Assembly (NCBI RefSeq): GCF_949769255.1
Contig: NZ_OX458329.1
Location: 1,364,001 to 1,428,000, forward strand
Source of the DNA: Mobiluncus massiliensis
GTDB lineage: Bacteria > Actinomycetota > Actinomycetes > Actinomycetales > Actinomycetaceae
Reading direction: 5' to 3'
DNA: 64,000 nucleotides
Shown: piece by piece, positions 29,771 through 39,131 of the stretch
Position numbering within the stretch: the first letter of the stretch is position 1
Layout: the number at the start of each line of letters is the position of its first letter
Translations under genes and position numbers: made by a program
The notes under the pieces: generated by a model
Database searches by the model: none
Told to the model about the DNA's origin: nothing
The model's input: only the letters and a program-made list of their open reading frames with translations

Positions 29771-29799
29771 ATTCTACACCACTTCCAAAGAGCTGTCAT
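29771..29799 (-). promoter_or_regulatory. tracrRNA promoter
   Basis: The -35 is ATGACA (29794-29799) and the -10 is TAGAAT (29771-29776), with a 17-bp spacer. They are placed so that transcription starts at about 29764, at the beginning of the anti-repeat. Confidence 0.75.
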
Positions 29800-29864
29800 C
29801 ACGCAATTTACAAAATCAACTTGCATGCTCCGCCGACGTGCGTGGAACTGGCTTCCCTCGCCGC

Positions 29865-29945
29865 AAATACTAATTTCGGAAAAATTAGTATTTCAGTAGT
29901 ATTTCGCGCATTATCGCAGGTTATCAGCGGTTTCTAAATACTAAT
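29865..29945. repeat. Inverted and direct copies of AAATACTAAT upstream of the tracrRNA
   Basis: Perfect 12-bp arms AAATACTAATTT (29865-29876) and AAATTAGTATTT (29882-29893) surround CGGAA. A third copy, AAATACTAAT, lies at 29936-29945. They sit between the tracrRNA promoter and the divergent hydrolase gene. They could be an operator or an AT-rich terminator. Confidence 0.6.
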
Positions 29946-30099
29946 CACGGTAGTTCACGCGGCCCAGTTAAGTGACGCTAGTTTTTGCGAAGATTGTTCG
30001 CACTGCGGTATCGGATGCCCGCAAACCCAGCGTAGACCGACCCGAAATGTGTGAGGATGGAAGCGTCCACCCGATTCGGAACCAACGAAAGGACGCGCC

Positions 30100-31032
30100 A
30101 TGCTGCACGAAATCACCTTCCCCTCTTTCAACGAACGAGACACCGTTTACGGCTGGATTTATGTTCCGGCGATGCAGCCGAAAGGCATTGTCCAGCTTGT
30201 TCACGGTTTCGGCGAACATTCCCGCCGCTATCTGAACCTCATCGTCAATCTGCTGGAGGCGGGCTACATCGTGGCAGCTGACGACCACGTTGGTCACGGG
30301 AAAACCGCTGTAGAAAACGACCGTTGGGGTGACTGGGGCGACAAGGGCCCACACACGATGATGGAGGACGAACACCGCCTATCCGTGCTTGTGAAAGAAA
30401 AATACCCGGACCTGCCCCTGTTCTTTTTCGGCCACTCGATGGGGTCGATGATTGGACGAGACTACATGGTGAAATACGGCGACGAACTCGCGGGAATCAC
30501 CTTGTGCGGTGTGACGGGACGCTTCCCCGAAACCGATCAGGTCATTGAGCAGCTGCGTGGCGTAGTCGATGCAGGTCGGGGTGAGGATAGCGACCCTCAG
30601 TATCTACAACAGCTGCTGGGATTTGCATTTTCGCGCATTCCCGAGGGCGTAAAGATTGGCAACGAGTGGATTTGTGAGGATCCTTACGTGCAAAAGGACC
30701 ATGCCGAGGATCCTTTTGATGCATTTACCAAGCCCACGACGAACCGCAGTCTGCTCGACTTTGCACAAATGCTGAAACAGGTCGAAGGTCCCCAGTGGGC
30801 CGAGGCGGTCCCAAAGGACCTGCCGGTTTACCTGATTGCCGGCTCTGAGGATCCCATCGGCATGTACGGCACCGGGTTCATGGAGGTCGTGAACTGGCTG
30901 GAAGATACGGGTCACCAGACCCAGGCGCAGCTCTATTTCGGATATCGTCACGAAATTCACAACTACACGGACCTCAAAGAAACGGTGATCTGGGGCATTA
31001 TCCACTTCTTCGACAAAATCGTCGAGGACTGA
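30100..31032 (+). CDS. Alpha/beta hydrolase, monoacylglycerol lipase/lysophospholipase type
   Basis: A 310-aa serine hydrolase of the Hydrolase_4 family. The oxyanion region is VQLVHGFGEHSRRY, the nucleophile elbow FFFGHSMGSMIGRDY, the acid in AGSEDPIGMYG and the His in RHEIHNYTD. No signal peptide is seen, so it probably acts in the cytosol on monoglycerides or lysolipids. GAAAGGACG precedes the ATG by 6 nt. It is a single gene facing away from the CRISPR locus. Confidence 0.9.
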   Translation: MLHEITFPSFNERDTVYGWIYVPAMQPKGIVQLVHGFGEHSRRYLNLIVNLLEAGYIVAADDHVGHGKTAVENDRWGDWGDKGPHTMMEDEHRLSVLVKEKYPDLPLFFFGHSMGSMIGRDYMVKYGDELAGITLCGVTGRFPETDQVIEQLRGVVDAGRGEDSDPQYLQQLLGFAFSRIPEGVKIGNEWICEDPYVQKDHAEDPFDAFTKPTTNRSLLDFAQMLKQVEGPQWAEAVPKDLPVYLIAGSEDPIGMYGTGFMEVVNWLEDTGHQTQAQLYFGYRHEIHNYTDLKETVIWGIIHFFDKIVED

Positions 31033-31142
31033 CACCCCGCAACGCTTGGGAACATTCACCGGATTGAACTCTGGCCGCGCGGTGTTTGCTGGATGGCAGT
31101 TTGCGAGACCAGAGTTCTCCGGCGTTCAGATACGTACCGGTT

Positions 31143-31874
31143 TCACTTGGCACCATCAATCACGATGGTGGGGTTGTCCCGTGTGATTATTTCTTTACAA
31201 AAGATATCGGCTTTGAGGTAGTTAGACATCAATTCCGAAAGCTCATCGATTGCGGATTGCAAATCCTGGGCGCGAAGAGGATCTACGCATTCAATAATCA
31301 AGAAAGCTTTGTTTGAATCGTCCCTTAGAGCAGTGCGGATGCCATCGCGCCAGTTCCAGCAGCGACAAATGGCTCCCGCATCATCGCGGTAGCACAATTC
31401 CCCCTCTAAGGTTGGCGATTCTTCCTCTTCTCCCAGGGCGGTGAAAGCGTCTGAACCTTGAGTGATGCCGAGACGAATGTTTCCATCCATAGCGTCGATA
31501 TCCTCTCCTCCCACCGGAAGTGCATATTTCAGAGAAATAATGTTGTAAATGTCTACTGTCGGGTTAATTGAGCCGACAGGGTTTCCCTTTAATACACGTT
31601 TCAACAAATTCTCAATTGAGCAGCGGGCGCCTTTCTTAGTTTTGAACTTCTGGAATGCTTCGCGCCACACAGCCACCACTTCATTTTGGGAGATAGTGTC
31701 TGAGTTGAGGTGTTTTTTGGCAGTACGGTTTGCCTCGGCAAGGAGCTGCTGAATAGTCTTCGCGTCCTCTTCTGGCACTTCCGCGACTTGGCGCATATTC
31801 TGAGCCACAACAATGCCTATCCGTGCCTCAGGAAACAATTCCCAAAACGAATCTTCAGTGACAAACTGCTTCAT
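31143..31874 (-). CDS. B3/B4 (phenylalanyl-tRNA synthetase beta-like) domain protein
   Basis: About 243 aa. The stretch [20 protein letters not shown], then [14 protein letters not shown] and CRCWNWRDG, matches free-standing B3/B4-domain proteins related to the PheT editing module; some may edit mischarged tRNA, but function is unproven. I chose the ATG at 31874 (GAGG 7 nt upstream) over 31913. Its 5' end abuts the remnant of a transporter gene on the other strand, so it may have landed in or replaced it. Confidence 0.8.
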   Translation of the reverse strand: MKQFVTEDSFWELFPEARIGIVVAQNMRQVAEVPEEDAKTIQQLLAEANRTAKKHLNSDTISQNEVVAVWREAFQKFKTKKGARCSIENLLKRVLKGNPVGSINPTVDIYNIISLKYALPVGGEDIDAMDGNIRLGITQGSDAFTALGEEEESPTLEGELCYRDDAGAICRCWNWRDGIRTALRDDSNKAFLIIECVDPLRAQDLQSAIDELSELMSNYLKADIFCKEIITRDNPTIVIDGAK

Positions 31875-31924
31875 GACATGCCTCATTTCTTCTCGATTGT
31901 TAGCCATCTGCATTCAATTATGCT

Positions 31925-32274
31925 CAATTGTCCCCTCTTGGGACTACCTGGGCAGCATCGCACTACTTCGGGCGGACAATCGGGTGGCTCGCACGGTTTC
32001 GATTGAAGTCGGAATGCAGAACTCTGGTATGGCCGCCACCCTGGCCAAGACCCACTTTGCTATGACCCCTGAAACCGCACTGCCCGGCGCCATCTTCTCC
32101 ATCTGGCACAACCTGTCCGGAGCGCTGCTCTCGGTCATCTACCGCCGCCTGGCTGAACGCGAAGCCGCCCACCAAGCTGCGAGCCAAACCCCGGAGAACA
32201 CCGCAACGGACACAGCGAACCCGGTGCCGGGTGCTACTGCAGAAAACACCACCACCCCGGCATTGGTGAACTAA
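31925..32274 (+). pseudogene. 3' remnant of a bile acid:sodium symporter (BASS) family gene
   Basis: The plus-strand frame ending at 32274 encodes [20 protein letters not shown] and [15 protein letters not shown], the last membrane segments of BASS-family transporters, then an Ala/Thr-rich tail. The first eight or so membrane segments are missing; the upstream DNA belongs to the opposite-strand B3/B4 gene. No start or ribosome site is visible, so I treat it as dead. Confidence 0.8.
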
Positions 32275-32485
32275 ATCCCTTTTGAAAATCCTCCTTTTAG
32301 ACAACAAAGACGGGCAGGTTGGGGACGACGACTATCTGACGCGAGCGAAGACTGAACTTGTGTGGTGCCTGACCTACAACTATGAGAAGTCAAGTCCACG
32401 AGCAAGCAAAAGAGCCTCCTACCCAGACCCTTTCAAATGCAAACTATACTTTTCATCTATGTGTAAAAAAGCTAAAATGTAAAGT
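32275..32485. promoter_or_regulatory. Intergenic region with inverted repeat at the ATPase start
   Basis: No gene is seen here. ATACTTTTCAT (32446-32456) and ATGTAAAGTAT (32477-32487) are near-complementary arms, 10 of 11 positions. The second overlaps the ATG at 32486. This could be an autoregulatory site. Confidence 0.4.
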
Positions 32486-33766
32486 ATGTTTAGCAATTCC
32501 ACCATACCGCATTCACATTCCCGCGACTTGGCACGCCCTCAATACCTTGAACTGCTGCGACGCTACCGTGATACCGAATCGATAAAGGTACTCTCTGGAG
32601 TGCGTCGCTGCGGAAAGTCGACTCTGCTGCGACTGTGGAAACAGGAACTGCTGGATTCCGGAGTACCGGAAAGCCACATTTACCTGCGGCGCTTCGACGA
32701 TCTTTCCCTGCCGCTTGATTTGAATGCACAATGGCTGCAAGCAGATTTACGGCAAGCCTTCGATGCCGCCGACCCCAACAAGCCCTTCTACGTGCTGCTA
32801 GATGAAGTCCAAGGTGTTACTGGTTGGGAAAAAATCGTCCGTGGATTACATACCCGTCCCGGAGTGGACGTGTATCTCACCGGCTCCAACGCTTATGTTT
32901 TGAGCGGTGATTTAGCAACTCTACTCAGTGGACGCTATGTAGTCCTTGAGATTTACCCACTATCTTTCCAGGAATATCTGGATTTCGTAACCACCAGCCA
33001 GAAAACCGCCCGCAGTAAAGAAGCCCTGTTTGCCGATTACCTGCGCTTTGGAGGCATGCCAGGACTGTTCCAACTTCCCGGATTAGACACGGAAACCGTG
33101 ACTAGAGAGCTCACAACCATTTTTGATTCCGTAATCCTGCGCGACGTGGCAGCCCGACTCCAGGTGCGCGAATTAAACGTCTTAGAAAAGTTGGTCCGCT
33201 ATGTGTTTTCCACTTCCGGATCCCTGTTCTCCACTCGTTCCATCGTGAACACGCTGAAAAGCTCGGGCTATCGCGTATCTGGGGTTACCCTCGACTCCTA
33301 TCTTGATGCCCTGACCCGAGCACTATTGATATATCCGGTCGAACAGATTGGGCTGCGCGGCAAAGAAATTCTGCGACCGTTACGCAAGTTCTATCCCGTC
33401 GACACGGGATTACGGAACCTGACCACCGGTTTCGCTCCGAGTGATGTCGGCTACCAGTTAGAAAACCTGGTTTATCTAGAGCTGCGCCGTCGTGGCTTCA
33501 CTGTCAGCGTGGGTGCGCTGCCCAAAGGGGAAGTGGACTTCGTGGCGGAAAAGAATGGCGAACGCGTTTATTTCCAAGTCGCCGATGACGTTAGCAACGA
33601 AAAAGTCATGATCCGGGAGCTCACACCACTACAGGCTATTGAAGATGCTTTTCCCAAATTACTGCTGACCACTGATTATTTACATACCGGAATCCGCCCC
33701 GACGGCATCCGCGTACTCCACGTCATTGACTGGCTCACTGGCCGGCAAGGAACTGCATCACGGTAA
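32486..33766 (+). CDS. AAA_14/DUF4143 ATPase
   Basis: A 426-aa P-loop ATPase. Walker A is GVRRCGKSTLL and Walker B YVLLDEVQGVTGWE; sensor region LTGSNAYVLSGDLATLLSGR and LRFGGMPGLF are family features, and the C-terminal DUF4143 domain resembles a PD-(D/E)XK nuclease fold (GEVDFVAEKNGERVYFQVADD). These proteins are common single-gene accessory cargo of unknown role. The natural start may be downstream of the listed ATG, as homologues begin near RPQYLELL. A decayed C-terminus of another family member is at 46214-46483. Confidence 0.85.
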   Translation: MFSNSTIPHSHSRDLARPQYLELLRRYRDTESIKVLSGVRRCGKSTLLRLWKQELLDSGVPESHIYLRRFDDLSLPLDLNAQWLQADLRQAFDAADPNKPFYVLLDEVQGVTGWEKIVRGLHTRPGVDVYLTGSNAYVLSGDLATLLSGRYVVLEIYPLSFQEYLDFVTTSQKTARSKEALFADYLRFGGMPGLFQLPGLDTETVTRELTTIFDSVILRDVAARLQVRELNVLEKLVRYVFSTSGSLFSTRSIVNTLKSSGYRVSGVTLDSYLDALTRALLIYPVEQIGLRGKEILRPLRKFYPVDTGLRNLTTGFAPSDVGYQLENLVYLELRRRGFTVSVGALPKGEVDFVAEKNGERVYFQVADDVSNEKVMIRELTPLQAIEDAFPKLLLTTDYLHTGIRPDGIRVLHVIDWLTGRQGTASR

Positions 33767-33881
33767 AAAACCACAGCCAATGGGCGAAAACAATTGCATT
33801 CGATGCGGTTTTTCATTTCCCGATGTTCTCCGGTCGCGATGCGCAATGACACCTGGTTCACCGCAGTTTGGTTAGTCCCGA

Positions 33882-36233
33882 CTACATGACCTTCGTTTTT
33901 TCAATCGCTTTGGTCATATCGTGAATCCGCCCGGCAATCGTATGCCGCAAAACCATCCCGAGCACCAGGTTCGGAATCAGGAACACCAGGATTATCACCA
34001 GGTTATAAGCAAAGTCCCCCGCATAGATCCCGGCGATAGCCGAACGCATCAAGTTAATCGCATACGTGGCCGGCAGCCAGGGACTGATGTTTTGGAACCA
34101 TTGCGGTAGCAGTTCCAGCGGATAGGCTCCGCCAGCGGCAGAAATCTGTAGTACCAGCAACACCACCGCTAAGGCTTTGCCCGCATTCGAAAGCGCCACG
34201 ACCAGCGTATAAACGATATTGGTAAAGACGGTGGAAATGATCCATCCCGCCAAAATCAGCAGGAAGGGGTGTGCCGGTTCAATCTCCACGAACACAATCA
34301 GCCCGACCATCAGCAATGTGGATTGAGCCATCCCAATTGCCCAGAACATGAAGTAACGTCCCAGGTACTTCTGAGCCCCGGTGAAGACAGGCTTTTTCTC
34401 TGCGGCTTTCACGGCTGATTTCGCAGCTGGAGTCGGTGCTGTTTCGCCAGGTTTCGTGCCTGGTTCAACTGACCGAGACGATTCCGCAGCGTTCGTATCC
34501 GCCGCAGCGGCTGCGTCAAGATGTTTCCGGTCTGCAACGCTGTCCAGGAAGCGTTGGCCCACATTCGGAGAAACGTCAGTACGCAGGAAAACCCCCGCCA
34601 GGAGCGCCCCCACCCACAGGGCTATGACGGTGAAAAGCGGAGCCATGCCCACCCCGAAAGTAGCGACTGGGAACACAGCATTGCGGTGTACTACTACGGG
34701 GGAAGAAATCAGGCGAGCAAATCCCTTGGGATCAGCTCCCAACGTCGTTGCGATTTGGTCCAAGTCCACTTCCCCCCGAGCGGACGTTATCTGTTCACGA
34801 GCCCGCTCTAGGCGGCTAGCCCCGTCACGCATCTTTTGCGCGGTATCGGCCAGGGTCTTTTGGGAGCGGCGCATACTCTCAATCATCCCGCCTGAACTTT
34901 CCGACAGGTCGGCTTGCATCGCCTCCAGATATGAACGGAAAACTTCCACATTCTTGCCGGCTGAATCCAGGTTTTCGCGCAGGCTTTCAATCTTTGGCTG
35001 CAAGTTTTTCTCGTAGTTGGACCGGGCTGTGTCAATAGCCTGTTGCGCGTCCGCCATGGCAAGGTGGGCCGACTCCCTCAGGTCAGAATCGAGAGATACC
35101 CCCCGGTGCAGGTCAGCAGCGATACTGCCCAGTCGCTCTGACAGGCTTTGTTGGCGAGCAATCGCCGCATCCATATCGGCCAGGAACCGGTCTACGGTCG
35201 GATCCTTCCCCAGCAAATCCGCCCCGTCCGAGCCCAATGACTGCTCGATTTCGTCCCGAGTCTTTTGGAAGCCAATGATTTGTTTGTCCAACAAGGTCTG
35301 CAGCTCTTCGACTGCGGCAGCACTGCTTTGGGTGGTGCTGTTGGCCGAATCCAGCAAATTGTCCAACTGATTTTGCAGGTTGGAAATATTGCCTGCGGCC
35401 AGGCTCACAGCATCATCGAGCCCAGAGGAAACGACCGCGAAAGGATTATCTGTCCCCCCCGGACTTTTGACCCCGGAACCAAATGCGTCGCCAACAGCCC
35501 CATCGAAAGGGTCCTGCACCCCCGCAGCCAGCTGTTTTGCCCCTGTGGCCAGCGGCACCGCCGAACCTATCAAGGTAGACAGAGAACTGACTGTATTCGC
35601 CCCGGAATTCAATTGTACACAGAGGGATTCGAGGCGGTTGCTCAGCCGATCCAAGGCCGCCTGAGTGTCGGCAGTGTCCAGGTAGGAGGACACATCCTCG
35701 GCAATACCCACGGCGACTTCGGCCAAGGTTCGCGAAAAAGTCGTGTTGATTTGCGCGGTGACACCCTGAGCTCCTTGCGTGGTGAGATTGGCGGACAGCG
35801 GGTTCTTCTTTTCGTTGGTGTACAGCGTGATATCCGCCGGAGCAGCCCCGCCGGCATAGAACGTGAACATGGACTGCGAAAAATCCTCCGGCAACACGAT
35901 TGCCGCGTAATACTCCCCTGAGCGCGCACCTTCCAAAGCCTGATCTTTGCTGGTCAGCACCCAATCGAACCGGTCATTCACGGCCAGTTCCTTGAGTACC
36001 GTGTCCCCCACATTGACTTTGACGTTCAGGAGCTTGCTGGTGTAGCCCTCATCGGTGCTGGCCACGGCAATCTGCAACCGTCCCGAATTCGAGAAGGGAT
36101 CCCAGGTCGCCAGTACGTTGAACCAGGTGAAGAACAAGGGCACGGCAATCAATAGAACCATGAAAATCCGAACCATGACGCTGCTGCGAATCTGGCGAAA
36201 GTCGTCACGAATGATAAAAAGTACTTTGTTCAT
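33882..36233 (-). CDS. YhgE/Pip-family membrane protein (second of pair)
   Basis: A 783-aa protein with the YhgE/Pip layout: N-terminal membrane segment (MVLLIAVPLFFTWFNVLATW), a large extracytoplasmic region rich in coiled coil (about residues 180-480), then ABC-2-type membrane segments at the C-terminus. A 60-residue Ala/Pro-rich insert (about 565-625) splits the first two C-terminal segments. The family includes the phage-infection protein Pip and the ESX-linked EsaA. It overlaps the upstream paralogue by ATGA, so the two are translationally coupled and probably act together at the membrane. Confidence 0.88.
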   Translation of the reverse strand: MNKVLFIIRDDFRQIRSSVMVRIFMVLLIAVPLFFTWFNVLATWDPFSNSGRLQIAVASTDEGYTSKLLNVKVNVGDTVLKELAVNDRFDWVLTSKDQALEGARSGEYYAAIVLPEDFSQSMFTFYAGGAAPADITLYTNEKKNPLSANLTTQGAQGVTAQINTTFSRTLAEVAVGIAEDVSSYLDTADTQAALDRLSNRLESLCVQLNSGANTVSSLSTLIGSAVPLATGAKQLAAGVQDPFDGAVGDAFGSGVKSPGGTDNPFAVVSSGLDDAVSLAAGNISNLQNQLDNLLDSANSTTQSSAAAVEELQTLLDKQIIGFQKTRDEIEQSLGSDGADLLGKDPTVDRFLADMDAAIARQQSLSERLGSIAADLHRGVSLDSDLRESAHLAMADAQQAIDTARSNYEKNLQPKIESLRENLDSAGKNVEVFRSYLEAMQADLSESSGGMIESMRRSQKTLADTAQKMRDGASRLERAREQITSARGEVDLDQIATTLGADPKGFARLISSPVVVHRNAVFPVATFGVGMAPLFTVIALWVGALLAGVFLRTDVSPNVGQRFLDSVADRKHLDAAAAADTNAAESSRSVEPGTKPGETAPTPAAKSAVKAAEKKPVFTGAQKYLGRYFMFWAIGMAQSTLLMVGLIVFVEIEPAHPFLLILAGWIISTVFTNIVYTLVVALSNAGKALAVVLLVLQISAAGGAYPLELLPQWFQNISPWLPATYAINLMRSAIAGIYAGDFAYNLVIILVFLIPNLVLGMVLRHTIAGRIHDMTKAIEKTKVM

Positions 36234-39073
36234 CGTGCTGCCTCCCCGGTTGCTGAGGCATCGGTTTCGCCCGTAGGCTTCTCGGTGCTTTGATCCGCGG
36301 CGTCGGTTCTGTCTAGATCCTGGGGTTCGGCCGGGATTTCACCAGCCGATTGGTCCACGGTTTCCTTTTGAGTTTCCTCGGGGTTGTTCCCCGCATTTTC
36401 GTCCCGGGGTTCTTCCAATGTTTCGACGGCAGTCCCCAGAACGGATTCCACTGCGGTACTTTCCACCGCGTCGTCTACCTGCTCTGACGCGGTAATAAGG
36501 CGGCGTTCACTGCGGCTCGAGTTATGTCCGCTGTTCAGGCTCTCCGACCGGTTAGTGGTTTTGGTTGCTTTTGCTTCTCGCTGGCGGGCGAGGCTCTCGA
36601 AAAGTTCATCTTCCGTCAGATGCGACAGCCTTTCGGCCCGTTCTATGGAGCTCTTTAGCGCGACCACGTTAACCAGCGCCCCAATAATGACCAGTCCCCA
36701 AATCGCTACTATGCCCAGGAGCACTGGCTTACTGGCGGAGGTGAGCCGGGAAATCATCCCCAGCACAACCAGTCCCAAAATCCCCACGCTGCTCAGTCCA
36801 TTAATCAAAGCGTGATAACGGGCATTGAACTTTTCTTGACGTCGACTGATGCGGGTGGAAAATTCTTTCCGGTTGCCCAGCAGCGCAATGATGTTACTCA
36901 ATCGGTAACTGGGGCTTTGCAGCTGCACGTCTTCATTCACGACCAGTTCAGTGCGGGCCAGATCGTCATAGAACAGCTGGGTGGAGTAACCCAAGCGACG
37001 CCTCCCCACAAACCCCAGCAGGAACACCGTGACGCTCATAATCAATAAAACCGCCATAACATGCCAGAAACGCCCGTCATAGAACCCGCCGATAGTTTCT
37101 CGCATCGCGTCAATGCCGTAGGAAAACGGGAGTATCGGGGAAAGCTGGCGGAAAAATCCGGGCATGAGCTCAATCGGATAGATGCCCGAGGCGCCGGGAA
37201 TCTGCAACACCACCAGTAAGATTGCCAGGGCTCGACCCACGTGACTGAGAGCGGCCGCTAAGGCATAGATAATTGCCAAATAACACGGCCCAATCAGCAT
37301 GGATGTAGCAATGAAAGCGGGAGCATTGACCGCCTGAACTCCCATCAGCAAGCTGCCCACGCTGACAATCAACCCCTGCCCTATAGACAGCACACCGGAG
37401 AGCATAAATCGTCCCAGATAAGCCGAGCGCAAACTCAACCAGCCAAATCCCTCTTTATCGACTTCCACCCGGAAAATAATGACCAGGATAAGCGCACCAA
37501 TCCACAGGGAAAGATTGATAAACATGGCCGCCATTCCCGAACCATAAGAGTTGATGGGAAAGAGCGTTTGCTGGTCAAATTCCACAGGTGAGGTCAGATA
37601 GCTTCCGATATTGGTCGGGTCCAAGCCAATGACTTTTTCCAAGGGTCCCGTCCGTAGCGCGGTGGCCAGAGTCGCCACATCGGTTTGCGCCCCGCGAGCC
37701 GTACTGGCCAGCCCATTCAGGTTGCCCTGCACCTGGCCAAGCACGTTTTGCATGTCCACAATCTGGTCATCAATTCCGCGGGTCAGTGCTGAAATTTCCG
37801 TAAGGGAGATTCTTGCAACGCCCACCGCGGATTTGATGGCTCCCAGCTGTGCCGACAGCTGCGTCACTCGGGCGTTTAACGTGGATGCTGTCTGATTGGA
37901 CTGTTCACGCAGACCAGTGGTAACTCTTTGCGCATCGGTCTGAGCCTGATCGAAGGCTTTCATTAGCGCCTGCAAATCCTCGCTGGTCTTTACCGCCTCT
38001 GATCCGGTTTTCCCGACCTTAGCGAGCAGATTCTGCATGTCGTTCAACTGGGAATTCAACTTCGCAGCGAGCTTTTGGGCCTGCGGGTAACCTTTCAAAA
38101 CCGCAATCTGCTCGCGCATTTTCGTAGTCGAAGCATTCGCCCGCTGAATACCGGATTGCAGCTGCAAGTTCATTTCGGTGAGTTTGCTCGTCGCATTCGA
38201 TACCGCCGAACCCGCGGCCGCCGAGGACTCATTGAGCGCTTTTTGGGCTTCAATACTGGCTTGCCCCGCCGTGGCCGCGAATTCGGAAGCATCAGAAACG
38301 ACCGTTACTAAAATGTCTTGGGCGTCGCTCAAAGCCGCGGAAACATCAGCCAATGCCGGGTCAGCTGCGCCCAGCGCAGCCCGGACTTTTTTCATAGTCT
38401 GTAAGGAACCCTTCAGAGACGTACTGGCGGAATCCAAGGCGACTTGCGTATCAGCCAGGTCCCGGTTGATACCACCCAAAGCATCTAAAGCACTACCCTG
38501 AGCACCGACAACATTCGCGTCAATCTCTAACCCACCATCGCGCAAAGCCTGCGCAATGGCCTCGCCTACCTGGCCTCGGAAAGTAGACGTGATTTGGATG
38601 TCGAGTTCATTTGCTCCCGCATCGGTAATTTTTGGCGCAATAGCGCCTTTCTTTTCGTTCACATAGTATTCGATGGTCGGCTGGTGGCGTTGACCGCTGA
38701 AGATATCGACCAAATCTTTACTAAAGGTCTTGGGGATAACTAAAGTCGCATAGACTTCCCCGGCTCTGATCTTGTGGTTGGCCGTGTCCTGGTCCGTGAA
38801 CTGCCAGCCGAGCTGTTCATTCTCCGAGAGTTGCTCGACTATGAGGTCGCCAATATTGAGCTGACCAGTCAGTGCAGATGCCGCCCCCACATCATTATTC
38901 ACCACCGCTATGGGCAGGTTTTCCGTCGCCTTATAGGGGTTCCAAAAGGCCGCAATATTCAGCCAAGTGTAGAGGGCTGGGGTGACTAAGATGCCGATGA
39001 TGATAATCAGGGACCGCGGAACCGCAATAATCCGCTTCACATCACGAGTGAACACCCGCCAGCTATCTTTCAC
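36230..39073 (-). CDS. YhgE/Pip-family membrane protein (first of pair)
   Basis: A 947-aa paralogue of the next gene: N-terminal membrane segment (IIIIGILVTPALYTWLNIAAFW), a long coiled-coil exterior domain, five or six C-terminal membrane segments (GIYPIELMPGFFRQLSPILPFSYGIDAM region) and two further segments, then a 180-residue acidic disordered tail. The gene begins with GTG 6 nt after a TATAAT box, which implies a leaderless transcript. Its stop overlaps the following start by 4 bp. No TetR regulator, often linked to this family, is present. Confidence 0.88.
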   Translation of the reverse strand: MKDSWRVFTRDVKRIIAVPRSLIIIIGILVTPALYTWLNIAAFWNPYKATENLPIAVVNNDVGAASALTGQLNIGDLIVEQLSENEQLGWQFTDQDTANHKIRAGEVYATLVIPKTFSKDLVDIFSGQRHQPTIEYYVNEKKGAIAPKITDAGANELDIQITSTFRGQVGEAIAQALRDGGLEIDANVVGAQGSALDALGGINRDLADTQVALDSASTSLKGSLQTMKKVRAALGAADPALADVSAALSDAQDILVTVVSDASEFAATAGQASIEAQKALNESSAAAGSAVSNATSKLTEMNLQLQSGIQRANASTTKMREQIAVLKGYPQAQKLAAKLNSQLNDMQNLLAKVGKTGSEAVKTSEDLQALMKAFDQAQTDAQRVTTGLREQSNQTASTLNARVTQLSAQLGAIKSAVGVARISLTEISALTRGIDDQIVDMQNVLGQVQGNLNGLASTARGAQTDVATLATALRTGPLEKVIGLDPTNIGSYLTSPVEFDQQTLFPINSYGSGMAAMFINLSLWIGALILVIIFRVEVDKEGFGWLSLRSAYLGRFMLSGVLSIGQGLIVSVGSLLMGVQAVNAPAFIATSMLIGPCYLAIIYALAAALSHVGRALAILLVVLQIPGASGIYPIELMPGFFRQLSPILPFSYGIDAMRETIGGFYDGRFWHVMAVLLIMSVTVFLLGFVGRRRLGYSTQLFYDDLARTELVVNEDVQLQSPSYRLSNIIALLGNRKEFSTRISRRQEKFNARYHALINGLSSVGILGLVVLGMISRLTSASKPVLLGIVAIWGLVIIGALVNVVALKSSIERAERLSHLTEDELFESLARQREAKATKTTNRSESLNSGHNSSRSERRLITASEQVDDAVESTAVESVLGTAVETLEEPRDENAGNNPEETQKETVDQSAGEIPAEPQDLDRTDAADQSTEKPTGETDASATGEAAR

Positions 39074-39079
39074 TCCCCA

Positions 39080-39108
39080 ATTATATCCGCGTGTTGGAAT
39101 TCTGACAG
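39080..39108 (-). promoter_or_regulatory. Promoter of the YhgE/Pip pair, predicted leaderless start
   Basis: CTGTCA (39103-39108) and TATAAT (39080-39085) are separated by 17 bp. The GTG start follows the -10 by only 6 bases, so the transcript would begin at or next to the start codon. Confidence 0.65.
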
Positions 39109-39131
39109 TTCACGCAATCTACCACGCGACT

